DNA of 64,000 nt from Sipunculus nudus (GCA_026874595.1 CM049307.1:51461370-51525369); one strand, 5' to 3'. Positions 22,240 through 35,040 are shown, numbered from the stretch's first letter. Program-made: numbers and translations. Notes: generated from the letters alone by a model not told the origin.

Positions 22240-22931
22240 TAACTAGAAAAAAAGACTCAACCTTTCCAAAAGCCCTCAAATAGATGAGGATGAAGAAACT
22301 CCATTGTCACAATTATCAGGTAAAGACGCTGATGCAGCTGCCCCCCTGGTGATAGAAAACTCACAAATGTTTGTTACGTATTTAGAAACAGCATTATCAT
22401 CGGAAACAGTCAAACGGATGTTGAAAGATACTTTGAGTGACATTATTGATGAGAAGGTAGGAGAATATCGTGCACGGGTAGAATTGTTAAAACGCAAAGT
22501 TGAGTCGATGACGGAGACAATAATCAAGTTGAAAGAAGAAATGGATGATCAGGCCCAATATACAAAAAGAAACTCTCTCAGAATTTTTAATGAAATAAAA
22601 GAAGAACCCAAATGAAAACCTGCCTGAGAAAATTATAAATGTAGCTAACAACATGCTAGGAGTCAAATTGACCAAATATGACTTCGACCGAATATACAGG
22701 GTTGGGCCGGCGCCAACTCTCGGTTGTACACGCCCAATTCTAGTAACGTTTAACCGATTCCAAGTACGCGACGAGGTGTACCGTGCCCGTACAAGACTGA
22801 GGAAGGTCGGCCCACAAGGAAAGAAGATTTTTATCAATGAAGATCTCACTTCCGCCCGTGCGGCTATCGCTACTAAAGCAAGACAGATGAAACGACAGAA
22901 GCTGATACAGGATACATGGACGTGGAATTGA
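22240..22931 (+). pseudogene. LINE ORF1 (L1-type nucleic-acid-binding protein), frameshifted
   Basis: The frame opens right after a TAG near 22,240 and has no ATG in the expected place. It encodes an acidic leader, a heptad-like coiled coil (RVELLKRKVESMTETIIKLK), then the L1-type signature YTKRNSLRIFNEI. At about 22,605 the frame shifts by one, and the next frame continues NLPEKIINVANNMLGVKL, DFDRIYRVGPAP, RPILVTFNRF and KKIFINEDLT. That is the RRM and C-terminal domain of L1-like ORF1 proteins, which coat the element RNA as trimers. It ends at a TGA at 22,931. The call to L1-like ORF1 is firm; one repair would be needed to read through. Confidence 0.82.
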
Positions 22932-23227
22932 AAAATCTTCGTTAAAAAAACGGACGGACATGTGGTGTCACTTGTGAATGAGCGTGATATAACAAAATTG
23001 AGACTGGAAATAGTATAAAATGTCTAATAAATTCGTATGAACTGTTGTGAAACACGAAAGAGATATGATTAAAATGATAGATAATCAGAGCATATCTATG
23101 TAATAACACATATCTATAGTACTTACTTCCTGTTGTGGAGTAATTACCTTCAGGCTTAATCTGCAACTGTCCAATAACCTAAATCGTGAGTTTTTTTTTT
23201 TTCGTTTGTACTTGTGTTTATCTTGTC

Positions 23228-26200
23228 ACCATGTCTTATCGTTTATACTCTAAATGTTAGGGGACTTCGGGATCGAACGAAACGTAGACAGATATATCAA
23301 CATGTTAGGGCAAAGAAATGCGATTTAGTTTTGCTACAGGAAACTCATAGTTAAAAAAATCGATGTAAGAATATGGACAAATGAATGGGGCGGGCAGGCG
23401 TTATTTGGTCATGGGTCAACGCGAAGCTCATGAGTTGCAATTTTGGTCCGAAGGGACTCTAAAATACGCATAGAAAGTGATTTTATGCAAAAAGGAGAAT
23501 GTATGTTATACTGTTATCAACTTATATGGCCCAAATAATTATTCTGATCAAGTTAAATTTTACGAGAAGATTATATCTTTAATTTCAAATACACCTTGTA
23601 GCCAAAACAGTATTATTATCGGAGGAGACTTTAATGTGTATTTAAATCATAATGTAGATAAAATGGGTGGGACAGAAATGGAAAGAGTGTCGCTTCAAGA
23701 AGTTAAGAAAATGCAGAAATTGTTCGATTTAATTGACATATGGAGGGAAAAACCCTACGAAAAAGCAGTTTATATGGAGGCAGAAAAACCCTGCAGTGAT
23801 TATGTGTAGATTAGATTATATTTTAATATCCAAACATCTTGCTGACTCTGTTACCATTGTTGAAATTCATGATGCTATATGTACAGACCATAAAGGAGTG
23901 ATCTGCATGATGCAGTCTGAACTAACTGATAAACGAGGTCAAGGGTTTTTGAAATGCAACAATAGTCTATTGCAGGATGAAAAATATTTACTTATGATTA
24001 GGAACACTATAAGTGAATGTAAAACTGAGCATAAGTTAATACCTGATCCAAGAATAAGATGGGAATTAATATACAGTTCGAAAAAACAGTATAGTGTACT
24101 CAAAGTCTAAGGCCAGGGAAGTAAGGAGAAGAGAGGAAGAATATATACTGAAACTAAAAGAATTAGACACTTCTAAAATATTATATGAATATAATGAAAC
24201 AAAGAAAAAATGGGAGGAAATTACTGAACAAAAAGCTAAGGGGGCAATGATAAGATGTAGGGAAACTTGGTATGAACAAGGAGAAAAAAGTACGGCATAT
24301 TTTCTTAATATGAAAAAAAATAAGCAATTAAAAAGAAATATAAAATAATTAAGAAATAAAGAAGGAATTTTAGTTAAAGAGAAAGAAAAAATAAGGTCAA
24401 TAAAAAGTCGTTTTATAAAGAGCTTTATCAGTCGAACCAATCAATCAGACATGAAGGTGGCTTAGGCGAATTATTTGATAATATTAACCTTAAAGGTTTA
24501 TCTGCAGAAGAAAAGGATAGTTTGGATAGGAATTTGTCAGAAGAAGCAGTTAGGGGGGGTCCATAATGATATGAAGACTAATAAGAGTCTGGGAACTGAT
24601 GGGATAATCAAGGAATTTTACCAAACATTTTGGGATGACCTTAAAAATGAACTTCTAGAATGCTTCCATGCTTCATTTGAAAAGGGAGAACTTACTAACT
24701 CTCAGAAAAGAGGAATAATTACCTTAATACCAAAAGAGGGTAAAGACTTAACATATATATCAAACTGGCGTTCAGTAACGTTATTAAACGTGGATTATAA
24801 AATGTTAGCCAAATGTTTAGCCTCTAGGTGTGATAAAGTATTGCAGGAGATCATAAGTCCTGATCAAACTGGTTTTATTAGAGGCCGATATATAGGTGAA
24901 AATATAAGAATCCTTAATGATATTATTCATCATACAACAGAGAAAAATTTATCGGGAGCGTTTATATATGTCGATTTTGAAAAAGCGTACGATAAACTAG
25001 AATGGGATTTTATGGAAAAGGTCTTGCAAGAATTCAATTTTGGATCCGTTTTTCGCAAATGGGTTAGATTATGTTACACTAATATATCAAGTACCGTAGT
25101 GAACAACGGGTTTTCTTGTGGATGGTTTCCAATCTCACGCGGAGTTCGACAAGGATGCCCCCTCTCGTGTGTATTGTTTACTGTATGTGTCGAAATTCTT
25201 GCTTACAGACTTAGAAATAGAAGGGATATCCATGGTATTTTGATTAATGATAGAGAATTTATACTGACGCAATTTGCAGATGATATTACTATAATCTTGT
25301 CTGATACAATTTCTTTAAAGGCTCTGTTTAGCGAGCTTGATATATTCAGTAAATATAGTGGATTATGTATAAATAAAGGAAAGAAGGTAGGTATGTGGCT
25401 AGGTTCATTTAAGGGCAGACATGATAAACCAAGGGGCATAACATGGTCTGATAAACCTATTCGGGCATTAGGTATTTATGTTTCACATAACAAAGGGGAA
25501 AATAATCGATGTAATTTTGAAAATAAAGTAGTGAAGTTGAAACAGAGGTTCAGTGTCTGGAGAGGAAGAGATATTTCTGTGCTAGGTAAAATTGTTATTG
25601 CCAAGTCTTTAGGGTTACAATCGCTTGTTTATACGATGTCAATGATATCAACACCTGAACACGTGTTAACAGAAATACACAGGGAAATAATTGCATTTAT
25701 ATGGTCCGATAAACCCAGTAGAGTTAAATGGACCACAATGATAGCAGATTATAATGATGGAGGACTTAAAGCCCCAGACATAAGGATAACATGTAAATCT
25801 TTGCGGCTGGCATGGTTATCTAGATTTTTAGATGATAAAAAACGTCCATGGAAGACTATACCAGAAATGTATTTTTCAAAATATGTATATATATATATAC
25901 CATTCTTACTGCAATGTAATTATGATACCAGATATATGTGTAATATGCCTTTATTTTATAAAGAAAAGCTTGAGTACTGGCAGATAATAAGGAATACGCA
26001 AGACGTAGAGGCCCAAGGAATTATTTTGAATAATAAAGACATATTAATTAACAAAGAACCGACTTACTACAAAGAATTTGTTGAGAATGGAATTGTACAT
26101 ATATCTGATATAATAAATGAGAATGAACAGGTCATAACTTACCATCAGTTGCAAGCAAAATTCAATGTGGTCACTACTTGGTTTAAATATTATTCCTTAG

Positions 26201-26913
26201 TCCATGCAATACCTAAGAAATGGTTGAAAAGAGACTTTAACAACAATGAAATAGCAAATTATCATTCTGTATATGCTTATAATATACAGGGGACTTTGTT
26301 TGATATTAGTAATTTGAAATGTAGAACATACAGTAATTTAATGATTGAAATGAATAAGGAGAGTCCCAGTTGTGTTGTCAAATGGATAGAATAACACGGT
26401 AGCAGCAAAGAGGATGTTTTAAACGGATTTAAATGTATACGGAAATTTACACAGGAACCTAAGATATTATACTTTCACTTTAGATTGATACATCCAATCA
26501 TACCTACAAATAAAATGCTGTATACATTTGGTATAAGGGAGAATGACAAATGTAGAAATTGTAACAATGTAGATACAATTGAGCATGCTTTTAAAGAGTG
26601 CTGTGTAGTTAATCATTTATGGGATAAAATGTTGAATCTCCTGCGTGAGTCCTATCCACAGTTGGAGGGATTTAATAATACCTTTGATATATTTCTTTGT
26701 AAGACCGCGATAAATGGAGTAGGACATGTTATTATCCTAGTGCTCTATTATATTTGGGAATGTAAAGTAAAAGACAAAGTAATATGTTTCAAGGAATGTC
26801 TCCAATTTATTAAAGATATAATAGATTTAGAGAAAAATATAAGTAAAAGGAAAGGAGTAGATCGAAAATGGGAAAAGAAATGGAGAAAAATCACAGATTG
26901 TATAAAGATTTAA
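23228..26913 (+). pseudogene. LINE ORF2: endonuclease plus reverse transcriptase, broken
   Basis: The APE endonuclease begins with TLNVRGLRDRTK (Asn) and DLVLLQETHS (catalytic Glu). After a disrupted stretch (23,350-23,480) it resumes with INLYGPNN and IIIGGDFN (23,621), then shifts frame near 23,790 to CRLDYILIS and ends TDHKGV. The linker has the classic WYEQGEKSTAYFLN (24,270). A G-run near 24,553 causes another shift. From 24,556 one frame runs to 26,913 with a single TAA at 26,392. It holds ISNWRSVTLLNVDYK, GFIRGRYIGENIR, VDFEKAYDKLEW, RQGCPLS and the catalytic FADD (25,273-25,284), then a C-terminal CRNC...EHAF zinc-like motif (26,553). The order and motifs fit the L1/Tx1 group. Function was reverse transcription at nicked target DNA. 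Confidence 0.9.
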
Positions 26914-27100
26914 AGCAGATATCATATGACATCCCCAAAAGGGAGAATTTTCTCCAGTAAGGTGTAAACGCTTTTGTCTGCCTGTGTTTCTGTATACTTT
27001 GTCAATGTGTTATATCCGTACGGTTTTGTATTAAGTGTCCTTATAACTTTTTTTTCTTCATCTTCTTGGTGTATTTGATTTTCAAAAAATAAATTTGGTT

Positions 27101-27113
27101 AAAAAAAAAAAAA
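27101..27113 (+). other. LINE poly-A tail
   Basis: A run of 13 A follows AAATAAATTTGGTT, marking the 3' end of the LINE. Confidence 0.85.
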
Positions 27114-27675
27114 TATGTCATCGACCTGGCGTGACAGCCAGTTCGCCAGAAACTCCACAAAAACACGTTAATGCACATTAATTACATTTCCATGTTAAAT
27201 CTTTGGTCCCTGGAATGGCATCCATTTACGGTGTCTGATTTAGGACACATTATATGTTATGTTTATGAATTCATAAAACATACATTTGAATTTCAATAAG
27301 TATATTCAGTGTATCATGGTAAACATTTCATATATTATGAATACATCTCTCAAAACTGAGAAAATATGTAAAAAAATATTTATAGAACTATGTACAGAAA
27401 CGTATTGTTCCTGGATCGGTTAAAATAGAACCATCTGTACTTCTCCAACGCACTGCGTAAAAAGACGTAGGGAATGCTTTTAGATGAGAACATACCTTCA
27501 CGGAAGCCATCAAACACCGCCTGTGGCGTAAGGAGGGCCCCGATTTCATCCACCGAGCTGCGGCTGGATACGGGTAATTAAGGCGACCTTCCAGTCTAAT
27601 TGAATGATTTGAATGATTTACATGGACACCTGACGATGTTATTGACTTGTCTGTCCTCACTTATAAGAAGGACAT

Positions 27676-27736
<61 letters not shown>

Positions 27737-28020
27737 ATATTTTTGATTGTATCATCACTTCAATAAATGGAAATGCTAAGTTTGGCGTTATACTCGAAAG
27801 ATAACTTCTTGGGTTAAAATACACATATAGTCAAAGATGGACACAGATGGACACAAAACTGCGCAAAACAACAAGAGGCTAGAAGCCCCGATGAACATTG
27901 ACTCCTTCATTTTCATAGGGTTAATTTGACTATGGAACTATAGGAATACGACTTCTAAGGAATTCAAGCCCTTATCATTTTGGTTCATATTGCGGGATGC
28001 TCCCAAAACGTTATTTGCTT
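27114..28020. other. Non-coding stretch with (AT)n
   Basis: An uninterrupted (AT)n microsatellite occupies about 27,678-27,733. No gene recognised in the rest; the 90-codon minus frame at 27,388-27,660 has no domain I know. Confidence 0.6.
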
Positions 28021-28024
28021 TCAC

Positions 28025-28195
28025 TTATTGGCCTAGATTCACTCATTCGTGCATTTAGTGACTCTACATTTTTGAATATAAGGGTTCCTTGATAAGGTTC
28101 CTGATCCGTGTCATGTTCCGAATCTACACCAAACTCTAATCGAGTCTTTATAAGCCTATTCCCGAAATTTCATTGAAGGTTCATGTGATTCTGTT
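28025..28195 (+). repeat. Dispersed repeat family 'CATAAGTGACTG', copy 3
   Basis: Third direct copy (see 976 and 15,160). It shares ATTTAGTGACTCTACATTTTTGAATATA, broken here by two differences, then GTTCCTGATCCGTGTCATGTTC. It matches copy 2 further downstream (TATTCCCGAAAT against TTTCCCGAAATG). Confidence 0.55.
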
Positions 28196-29520
28196 CATGG
28201 TTCCGTCAGTTATGTTGTAAACAAACACACACACGCAAAAACACACAAACGAACGGGGATGAACGCGTACCCTCCGGGCGGTTGTAAAACTTATCTAAAA
28301 TCAATATATTCATGGTAGAGAAACTAATTGCCCGGGAAAACAAAAAGGAAATATTCCCTAGAACAAAATATAATATGATGCAGACCAATTCGGGTATGTT
28401 ATGATCTGTGGTAGTTATTATGATGCTAACCATAAACAAAGAAATGAACACACTGTGCAATAATATAAACAAATGATTGACACGAACTCGTGATAACTTG
28501 ATAATTACACATTGGCTGTATTTGTATCAGGCCTCCTTTTAATATTCTCCCTGTCACATATAATATTGTATGCATGGTATATATCTATATAATGGTAATT
28601 CATTCTTATAAAGCCCTTATCTCATGTTTCTTAAATCAATAACGTTTAAGCCATCCCACCTCCTGTAGTCTAATCAAGAAAGATTTTATAATCTTATATA
28701 AGCATTGGGCTAATCTAACACAGACTGTAAATATTTGCAACGCTTATACGCAGGTTCAATGTTCCTGCATGTGTATCTATTATGCCGTTTTATGGAAGAT
28801 AAACATGTTACATGTTGATTGACATGAAACATACACATTATAAATGAGACGTCTGGCAAATCATCTGTATCATTCACAGATTCGTAAGAAGTTGCTGGAA
28901 GAAATAATGGATCGAGAAATCCAGACAATTAAGTGGGATTAAACTTTACTCTTCAAAGGAAAAATTTTTAACTCCAGTTAGCAGGGTAAACTTTTGAGTT
29001 AAGGGTTTTATTTTCCTATAAACCAATCAAACAGATAAAATCTTAAAAAATACGGAAATTTCGATACTGATATAGGAAAGCTAAATGGGTATACATAGAG
29101 AGAGAAAGTAACTCAAGCGTAAATTATACAGGGCGATTAAAGTTAGGAACAATCATAATATAAAGTACAGCAAGCGTAGAAAGTGTGTCATTCAACTTGT
29201 TCAACGAGTTCAACATAATTAGGTCGTGGGTAAAACATACGGTATACACATGTGCACGGTCCACTTAGAAACCATACTTAAATAAATAAATGGGTCGCAC
29301 GTCACCCGTCATACCAACACACACACACACACATATACACATATATATAATATATATATATTAAACCTCCAGTGTCAATTCATTTTTGTTAAATTAGAGA
29401 AACATTCTTCTAAGCCTTTTCATATTTTTTGAGTGAAAAAAAAGCCTCCGCTTAAGGCTGTTTTTTTCTAGGTACTCTCTTCATCTACAGAAATCTATTC
29501 CGTTTTGTTCAAATTGACAG
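28196..29520. other. Non-coding stretch with (AC)n/(AT)n
   Basis: A compound (AC)n(AT)n microsatellite lies at 29,319-29,361. Nothing else recognised. Confidence 0.55.
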
Positions 29521-29524
29521 GGTG

Positions 29525-29780
29525 GAAAAACGTGTCCGAGCGGATTATCCAGGCGTAAGCCAGGCTCTGTGCACAGCATCAACGGATCCTGGGTCTGTTA
29601 CACCGAGGCGCACTCCCCATCAACCCCCGAAAGGCGCACTCCCCATCACAGTCTCCCAATGCAGAGCGTTCACTGGTGGGTGCCGAGTGTGTAAAACCTA
29701 GTTGATCATGGGTTAGATGCGAACTCACGACCTCTCGGCTTTAAGCCTTGTGTGCAACCACTAGACCACAGATGCGGCTA
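29525..29780 (-). repeat. tRNA-derived SINE, second family
   Basis: On the minus strand, the head (29,778 down to about 29,705) has an A-box-like TGGTCTAGTGGTTGCA and a B-box-like GAGTTCGCATC with spacing close to that of a tRNA. The body follows, with a short internal duplication of GATGGGGAGTGCGCCT. It differs from the SINE at 10.5 kb. No proper acceptor stem is present, so it is not called as a tRNA gene. Confidence 0.65.
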
Positions 29781-30280
29781 AAGCGGCTTAGGATTTTAAC
29801 TTTTGTGTTTTGCAGTTTGTTTGTTTATGTCTTAAAAGTCTACTTGAATCGCATGACAACGCATACAATCGCCCGCTAATTCTTTTGAACCCAGACATCC
29901 CGTGATATCACAGAGACGCGATGTGTTGAAATATGTTCATTTTGTGTGAGTGTGTGACAATCAACGAACGCCAAGAAAAAGCGACAAAGCGCGCAAAACC
30001 GCACATAGACGCAAAAAAACGCATAGAAACGCACTCAAATACATAAAAAAGACTGGTCATAAGAATGATTCCCTGAGAAACATGAGCTCGTACAGTAAAT
30101 CGTGTGAATTCGCGTTACAAAGTCAGGCAAGAACGCAGACACCCGTGAAGTTGCGTGATAAGCACGTGCTATGAAAATGCGATCTCTAACGCTAGTACAA
30201 CTTCAGTCTGTGATTGCTTTAAACTTGTTATTCTTAGAACCACAGCGACCGGTGATCTACAATAAATATAAGCCTTTATG
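29781..30280. other. Non-coding stretch
   Basis: It contains a degenerate run of ACGCA/AAACGCA words (29,970-30,050). No gene. Confidence 0.5.
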
Positions 30281-30282
30281 TA

Positions 30283-30695
30283 AGGAGCCCCTAAAGTGAC
30301 ATGCGTGATATTTTTTTCTGGGTGAATATCGCGTTCCCTCGCGATCATTTCGCGTTCCCTCGCGATCTTTTCGCGTTCCCTCGCGATCATTTCGCGTTCC
30401 CTCGCGATCTTTACGCGTTCCCTAGCGATAATATCGCGTTCCCTCGCGATCTTTTCGCGTTCCCTCGCGATCTTTTCGCGTTTCCTCGCGATTTTTTCGC
30501 GTTCCCTCGCGATCTAACAAATGATCACTAGGCTGGTTCCCTGCTCCCCTTATATCTAGCATGCAACATTTAGCATTCAAAAAAGTGGACGCAGGAACCA
30601 GAACAACAGTTATCTGTGTCTCGTTCTGTCTTTAACACCACCATGCTCCACCACTTAGATATACACTCGATGTCAGGTTAACAAAGTGATACTTG
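30283..30695 (-). mobile_element. Tandem-core element 'TCGCGA', copy 1 (inverted)
   Basis: Both flanks and core match 36,490-37,290 in reverse orientation. The flank GGAGCCCCTAAAGTGACAT (30,281) mirrors the end of copy 2, and the distal flank with GGACGCAGGAACCAG (30,588), GTCTTTAACACCACCA and CGATGTCAGGTTAACA mirrors the start of copy 2. The core (about 30,329-30,513) holds nine 20-21-bp units of consensus TCGCGTTCCCTCGCGATCTT. It is a repeat element of unknown class, possibly Helentron-related given its tandem core. Confidence 0.75.
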
Positions 30696-30699
30696 AATA

Positions 30700-31163
30700 A
30701 GAGAGATTAGACTTTTTGCCATGTTTCTGATATATGTTATCTATTCCCCATTTATTCATTTTTTTGCAGACTTCTTTTTATATTTTTAGTAATTAGATTA
30801 TCAAATTATTCTTTTCTATCTCTTTGTTTATTAGCAGTCAGACCAAACAACGGATCCACAATGTCAACCTGGAACAGGTCCATATCCCGATGTAATTGAC
30901 ATTTAAAAAATAATAATAAAAATCATTGTACAAGGTATAGAACCTTTGCAGGTATATACCTTTCCACCCTTCAGCTACTTTCAACACATAATACCTTAAA
31001 TTATACAAATTATAATACTCTTAGATGATAAACTCATATCTGTTTAATCTTTTCTTTTCTCTCTTTTAATTCAAAGCTGTAGGAATGCATCGGCAGATCA
31101 TGATCGCATATTGGATTGGTCCTTCTTAAGATCGGAAGATGGCGCGCGACATTTATATATATG

Positions 31164-31229
<66 letters not shown>

Positions 31230-31885
31230 AAACAAAAACTTAAATGCGCAATTTAAGAACTTTAATTTTAATCAAAGCCAGTTTGACCCCCCCCCCCCTC
31301 AGCCTAAATTCTGAAATTTCTGGATCCTCAACTGGTTTGAATTTATCATTATGAAATGTTCTGAACTTTTGATGTCCTAAGTTGTGCTATATAATCATAA
31401 TACAAGGTATGAAAAGTGTGACGCGAAAGAGACCGATTTGTGCTTGGACGGACAAGGGGTGCATGATCACTAATGCTCTGATGGTCAACTGAGATAAATA
31501 AAAAAAAATGCATGTATTGTCCAAGAAGCATGGGGAAGGTCCAGTTTGGTTTGGTCAGGTTCATTGAAATGTTTTTACTTTACCAATTAATTCTGTTTTA
31601 CGTTAACGGCTAGTAAAATCTGTTACATTATCGTTTGACTTCGCATTACATTATTGGTTGGTGATAAGTTATCGGTCATTTATTTATTACGTTATCAGTT
31701 GGTTTTACATAATCAGTTGTAACAGTCCCATAATTATTTTTGGCCCTAGGCCTCATCTGCTCTGCTTTTTCTGATACTAAACTACTAGTATGCAGATATT
31801 CCAGTGTTCAGAGGGTTATTTTACCCTCGATCATTTTTATTCCCACCTTGTCTCATTAATGTATTTTTATAAATGTGATTCTCCA
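30700..31885. other. Non-coding stretch with (AT)n and poly-C
   Basis: A long (AT)n runs over 31,155-31,227 and a poly-C over 31,287-31,298. No gene recognised. Confidence 0.55.
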
Positions 31886-32029
31886 TTAAGAAACAGAAAT
31901 ATTTAACTTATTTGCCGACCCCACATCAGTGAATACAAAACCACAAGCGTGACCTGGGAGGACCAACACATTCTTCAATTGCCAGTCGATAAACAAATGA
32001 AGCATAGAGCCGACCTTTAGGGAACGAGA

Positions 32030-35000
32030 ATAACAAGTGACCCATGGGTCATGATGCTCAGCTGACTGGGGAGAGATTTGCAAAAGGAAATTTTATCATC
32101 TGAATGGAAGTATATACCCCAGAGATTGTGTCTGTATTAATATATCTAAAACATAGAGAAAAATGCGTAAACTTTAAAAAAAATTACAGGTGGCTCCACC
32201 AGTCTGCAGTAACTAATAAAAAGACTTAATGGTCAATATCCATGCAAAGAAGCATGGTTGTCTATGGATTAGTTGTTCAGATACTTCAGCATTTGTATCA
32301 AATTTTCCATTATTCAGAGGGATACTTTGAAGTCCTATAGCATGGAGGATATGGGTAACAGAGACCTAATTTCAGGTTAGATATTGAAATACTGGAGTTT
32401 TTGTATCAATTTTTTCATTATTCTGGGGGGTATTTTGGAGCAATACAGCTTAATGGATATGGGTAACAGAGACCTAATTTCAGGTTTCTATGGCGACTTT
32501 TCTTTGGTCTCCAAGTGTGTCAAGAATTAAGATTCTAGGTCCAGTCGTTACAATTTGAACCCTGTTAACAGATAACTACATCCTTAAAGGTCTAAAAAAA
32601 TAGAGAAAAAATTGTTAAAATTTGAAAAATACAGGAGGCGCCAACAGTCTGCAGAAACTGATGAAACATCTCATGATCAATATGTATGCCAAAAATCATG
32701 ACCATCAGTGATGTAGTTAATCAGATATTGAAGTTTTGGTATGAAATTTTTCACTATTGTGGGGGGTACTTTGGGGCCCTATAGCTGGAAGGATATGGGT
32801 AACAGAGACCTAATTTCTGGTTTCTATGGAGACTTTTCATAGGCCTCTCAGAATGTCAAGAATAAAGATTCTAGGTCCAGTCTTTACGATTTGTGCCCTG
32901 TTAACAGATGTCCACATTTTTAAAGGTCTCAAAAATAATGAAAAAAAAAATCGTAAAAAAACAAAAAAAAAAAAGAGGTGGCGCACCCAGTCTGCAGAAA
33001 CTGACGAAACACTCCATAATCAATATCCATGCAAACAATTATGGTGATTTCTGCATTAGTTGTACAGATACTTAAGCTTTTGTATCAATTTTTCCATTAT
33101 TCTGAGCTGTACTTTGGAGTGCCATAGCTCAAAGGATATGGGTAACAGAGACCTAATTCCAGTTTTTCATTAAGTCTTTTTATGGGTCTCCAAGTGTGTC
33201 AAGAATGAAGATTCTAGGTCATGTCGTTACAATTGGACCCCTGTTGACAGATAACTACATCCTTAAAGGTCTCAAAAATAGAGAAAAAAAAATTGTAAAA
33301 ATTTGAAAAATATAGGTGGCGCCACCAGTCTGCAGGAACTGATGAAACATATCATGATCAATATGTATGCCAAAAATCATGACCATCAGTGATGTAGTTA
33401 ATCAGATATTGAAGTTTTCAATGAAATTTTTCACTATTGTGGGGTGTACTTTGGGGCCCCATAGCTGGAAGGATATGGGTAACAGAGACCTAATTTCTTG
33501 TTTCAATGGAGACTTTTTATAGGTCTCTCAGAATGTCAAGAATGAAGATTCTAGGTCCAGTCTTTACGATATGTGCCCTGGTAACAGATGTCCACATTTT
33601 TAAAAGGTTTCAAAAATAGAGAAAAAAATTCGTAAAAAAATCGAAAAATTCAGGTGGCGCCACCAGTCTGCAGGAACTGATGGAACATCTCATGATCAAT
33701 ATGTATGCCAAAAATCATGACCATCAGTGATGTAGTTAATCAGATATTAAAGTTTTGGTATGAAATTTTTCACTATTGTGGGGGGTACTTTGGGGCCCCA
33801 TAGCTGGAAGGATATGGGTAACAGAGACCTAATTTCTGGTTTCTATGGAGACTTTTCATAGGCCTCTCAGAATGTCAAGAATAAAGATTCTAGGTCCAGT
33901 CTTTACGATTTGTGCCCTGTTAACAGATGTCCACATTTTTAAAGGTCTCAAAAATAGTGAAAAAAAAATCGTAAAAAAACAAAAGAAAAATAGAGGTGGC
34001 GCACCCAGTCTGCAGAAACTGACGAAACACTCCATAATCAATATCCATGCAAACAATTATGGTGATTTCTGCATTAGTTGTACAGATACTTAAGCTTTTG
34101 TATCAATTTTTCCATTATTCTGAGCTGTACTTTGGAGTGCCATAGCTCAAAGGATATGGGTAACAGAGACCTAATTCCAGTTTTTCATTAAGTCTTTTTA
34201 TGGGTCTCCAAGTGTGTCAAGAATGAAGATTCTAGGTCATGTCGTTACAATTGGACCCCTGTTGACAGATAACTACATCCTTAAAGGTCTCAAAAATAGA
34301 GAAAAAAAATTGTAAAAATTTGAAAAATATAGGTGGCGCCACCAGTCTGCAGGAACTGATGAAACATATCATGATCAATATGTATGCCAAAAATCATGAC
34401 CATCAGTGATGTAGTTAATCAGATATTGAAGTTTTTAATGAAATTTTTCACTATTGTGGGGGGTACTTTGGGGCCCCATAGCTGGAAGGATATGGGTAAC
34501 AGAGACCTAATTTCTTGTTTCAATGGAGACTTTTTATAGGTCTCTCAGAATGTCAAGAATGAAGATTCTAGGTCCAGTCTTTACGATATGTGCCCTGGTA
34601 ACAGATGTCCACATTTTTAAAAGGTTTCAAAAATAGAGAAAAAAATTCGTAAAAAAATCGAAAAATTCAGGTGGCGCCACCAGTCTGCAGGAACTGATGG
34701 AACATCTCATGATCAATATGTATGCCAAAAATCATGACCATCAGTGATGTAGTTAATCAGATATTGAAGTTTTGGTATGAAATTTTTCACTATTGTGGGG
34801 GGTACTTTGGGGCCCCATAGCTCAAAGGATATGGGTAACAGAGACCTAATTTCTGGTTTCAAAGGAGATTTTTCATGGACCTCTCAGAATGTCAAGTTAC
34901 AAGATTCAAGATACAGCGGTTACGATTTGTGCCTGGTTAACGGACAGACAGACGGACAGACAGACGGACAGACAGACGGACGACGGACAAAGAGTGATCG

Positions 35001-35036
35001 CTATAGCTCAGCATGACTGAAAGTCAGCTGAGCTAA
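32030..35036 (+). repeat. 340-bp tandem array with terminal hairpin
   Basis: Eight monomers are anchored by GGTGGCGCCACCAGTCTGCA-like sequence at about 32,190, 32,634, 32,974, 33,316, 33,653, 33,993, 34,332 and 34,671. Later spacings are 337-342 bp. Three monomers make a 1,019-bp higher-order unit, and the units starting near 32,700 and 33,720 are almost identical. The array ends in a (GACAGACG)n-like tract (34,942-34,983) and an AGCTCAGC...GCTGAGCT hairpin (35,005-35,034). Its left end has TGACCCATGGGTCA and GCTCAGCTGACT. A related inverted copy lies at 44,683-45,925. Frames of 73 and 82 codons starting METFHRP are the same repeat read twice. Confidence 0.9.
34942..34983. repeat. (GACAGACG)n-like simple repeat
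   Basis: Three to four GACAGACGGACA units precede the terminal hairpin. The inverted family member has the complementary CCGTCCGT tract at 44,729-44,770. Confidence 0.85.
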
Positions 35037-35040
35037 AAAA

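Larger units (their letters stand above)
22240..27113 (+). mobile_element. L1/Tx1-like non-LTR retrotransposon (LINE), near full length
   Basis: In order: an ORF1 with coiled coil and RNA-binding core (22,240-22,931), a ~300-bp inter-ORF gap, an ORF2 with APE endonuclease, reverse transcriptase and C-terminal Cys/His region (23,228-26,913), a ~190-bp 3' UTR containing AAATAAA, and a poly-A tail (27,101-27,113). All parts are on plus. The 5' limit is uncertain because no UTR promoter or target duplication is clear. Several frameshifts and one in-frame stop show it is dead, but the reading frames are otherwise long, so it is not very old. Confidence 0.9.

Noticed and set aside
24066-24440. 124-codon minus-strand hydrophobic frame
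   Set aside because: It is antisense to the Lys-rich ORF2 linker of the LINE.
32038-32051. Everted nuclear-receptor half-sites in the 14-bp palindrome
   Set aside because: The resemblance to GGGTCA half-sites is weak, and the site marks a repeat terminus with no gene nearby.
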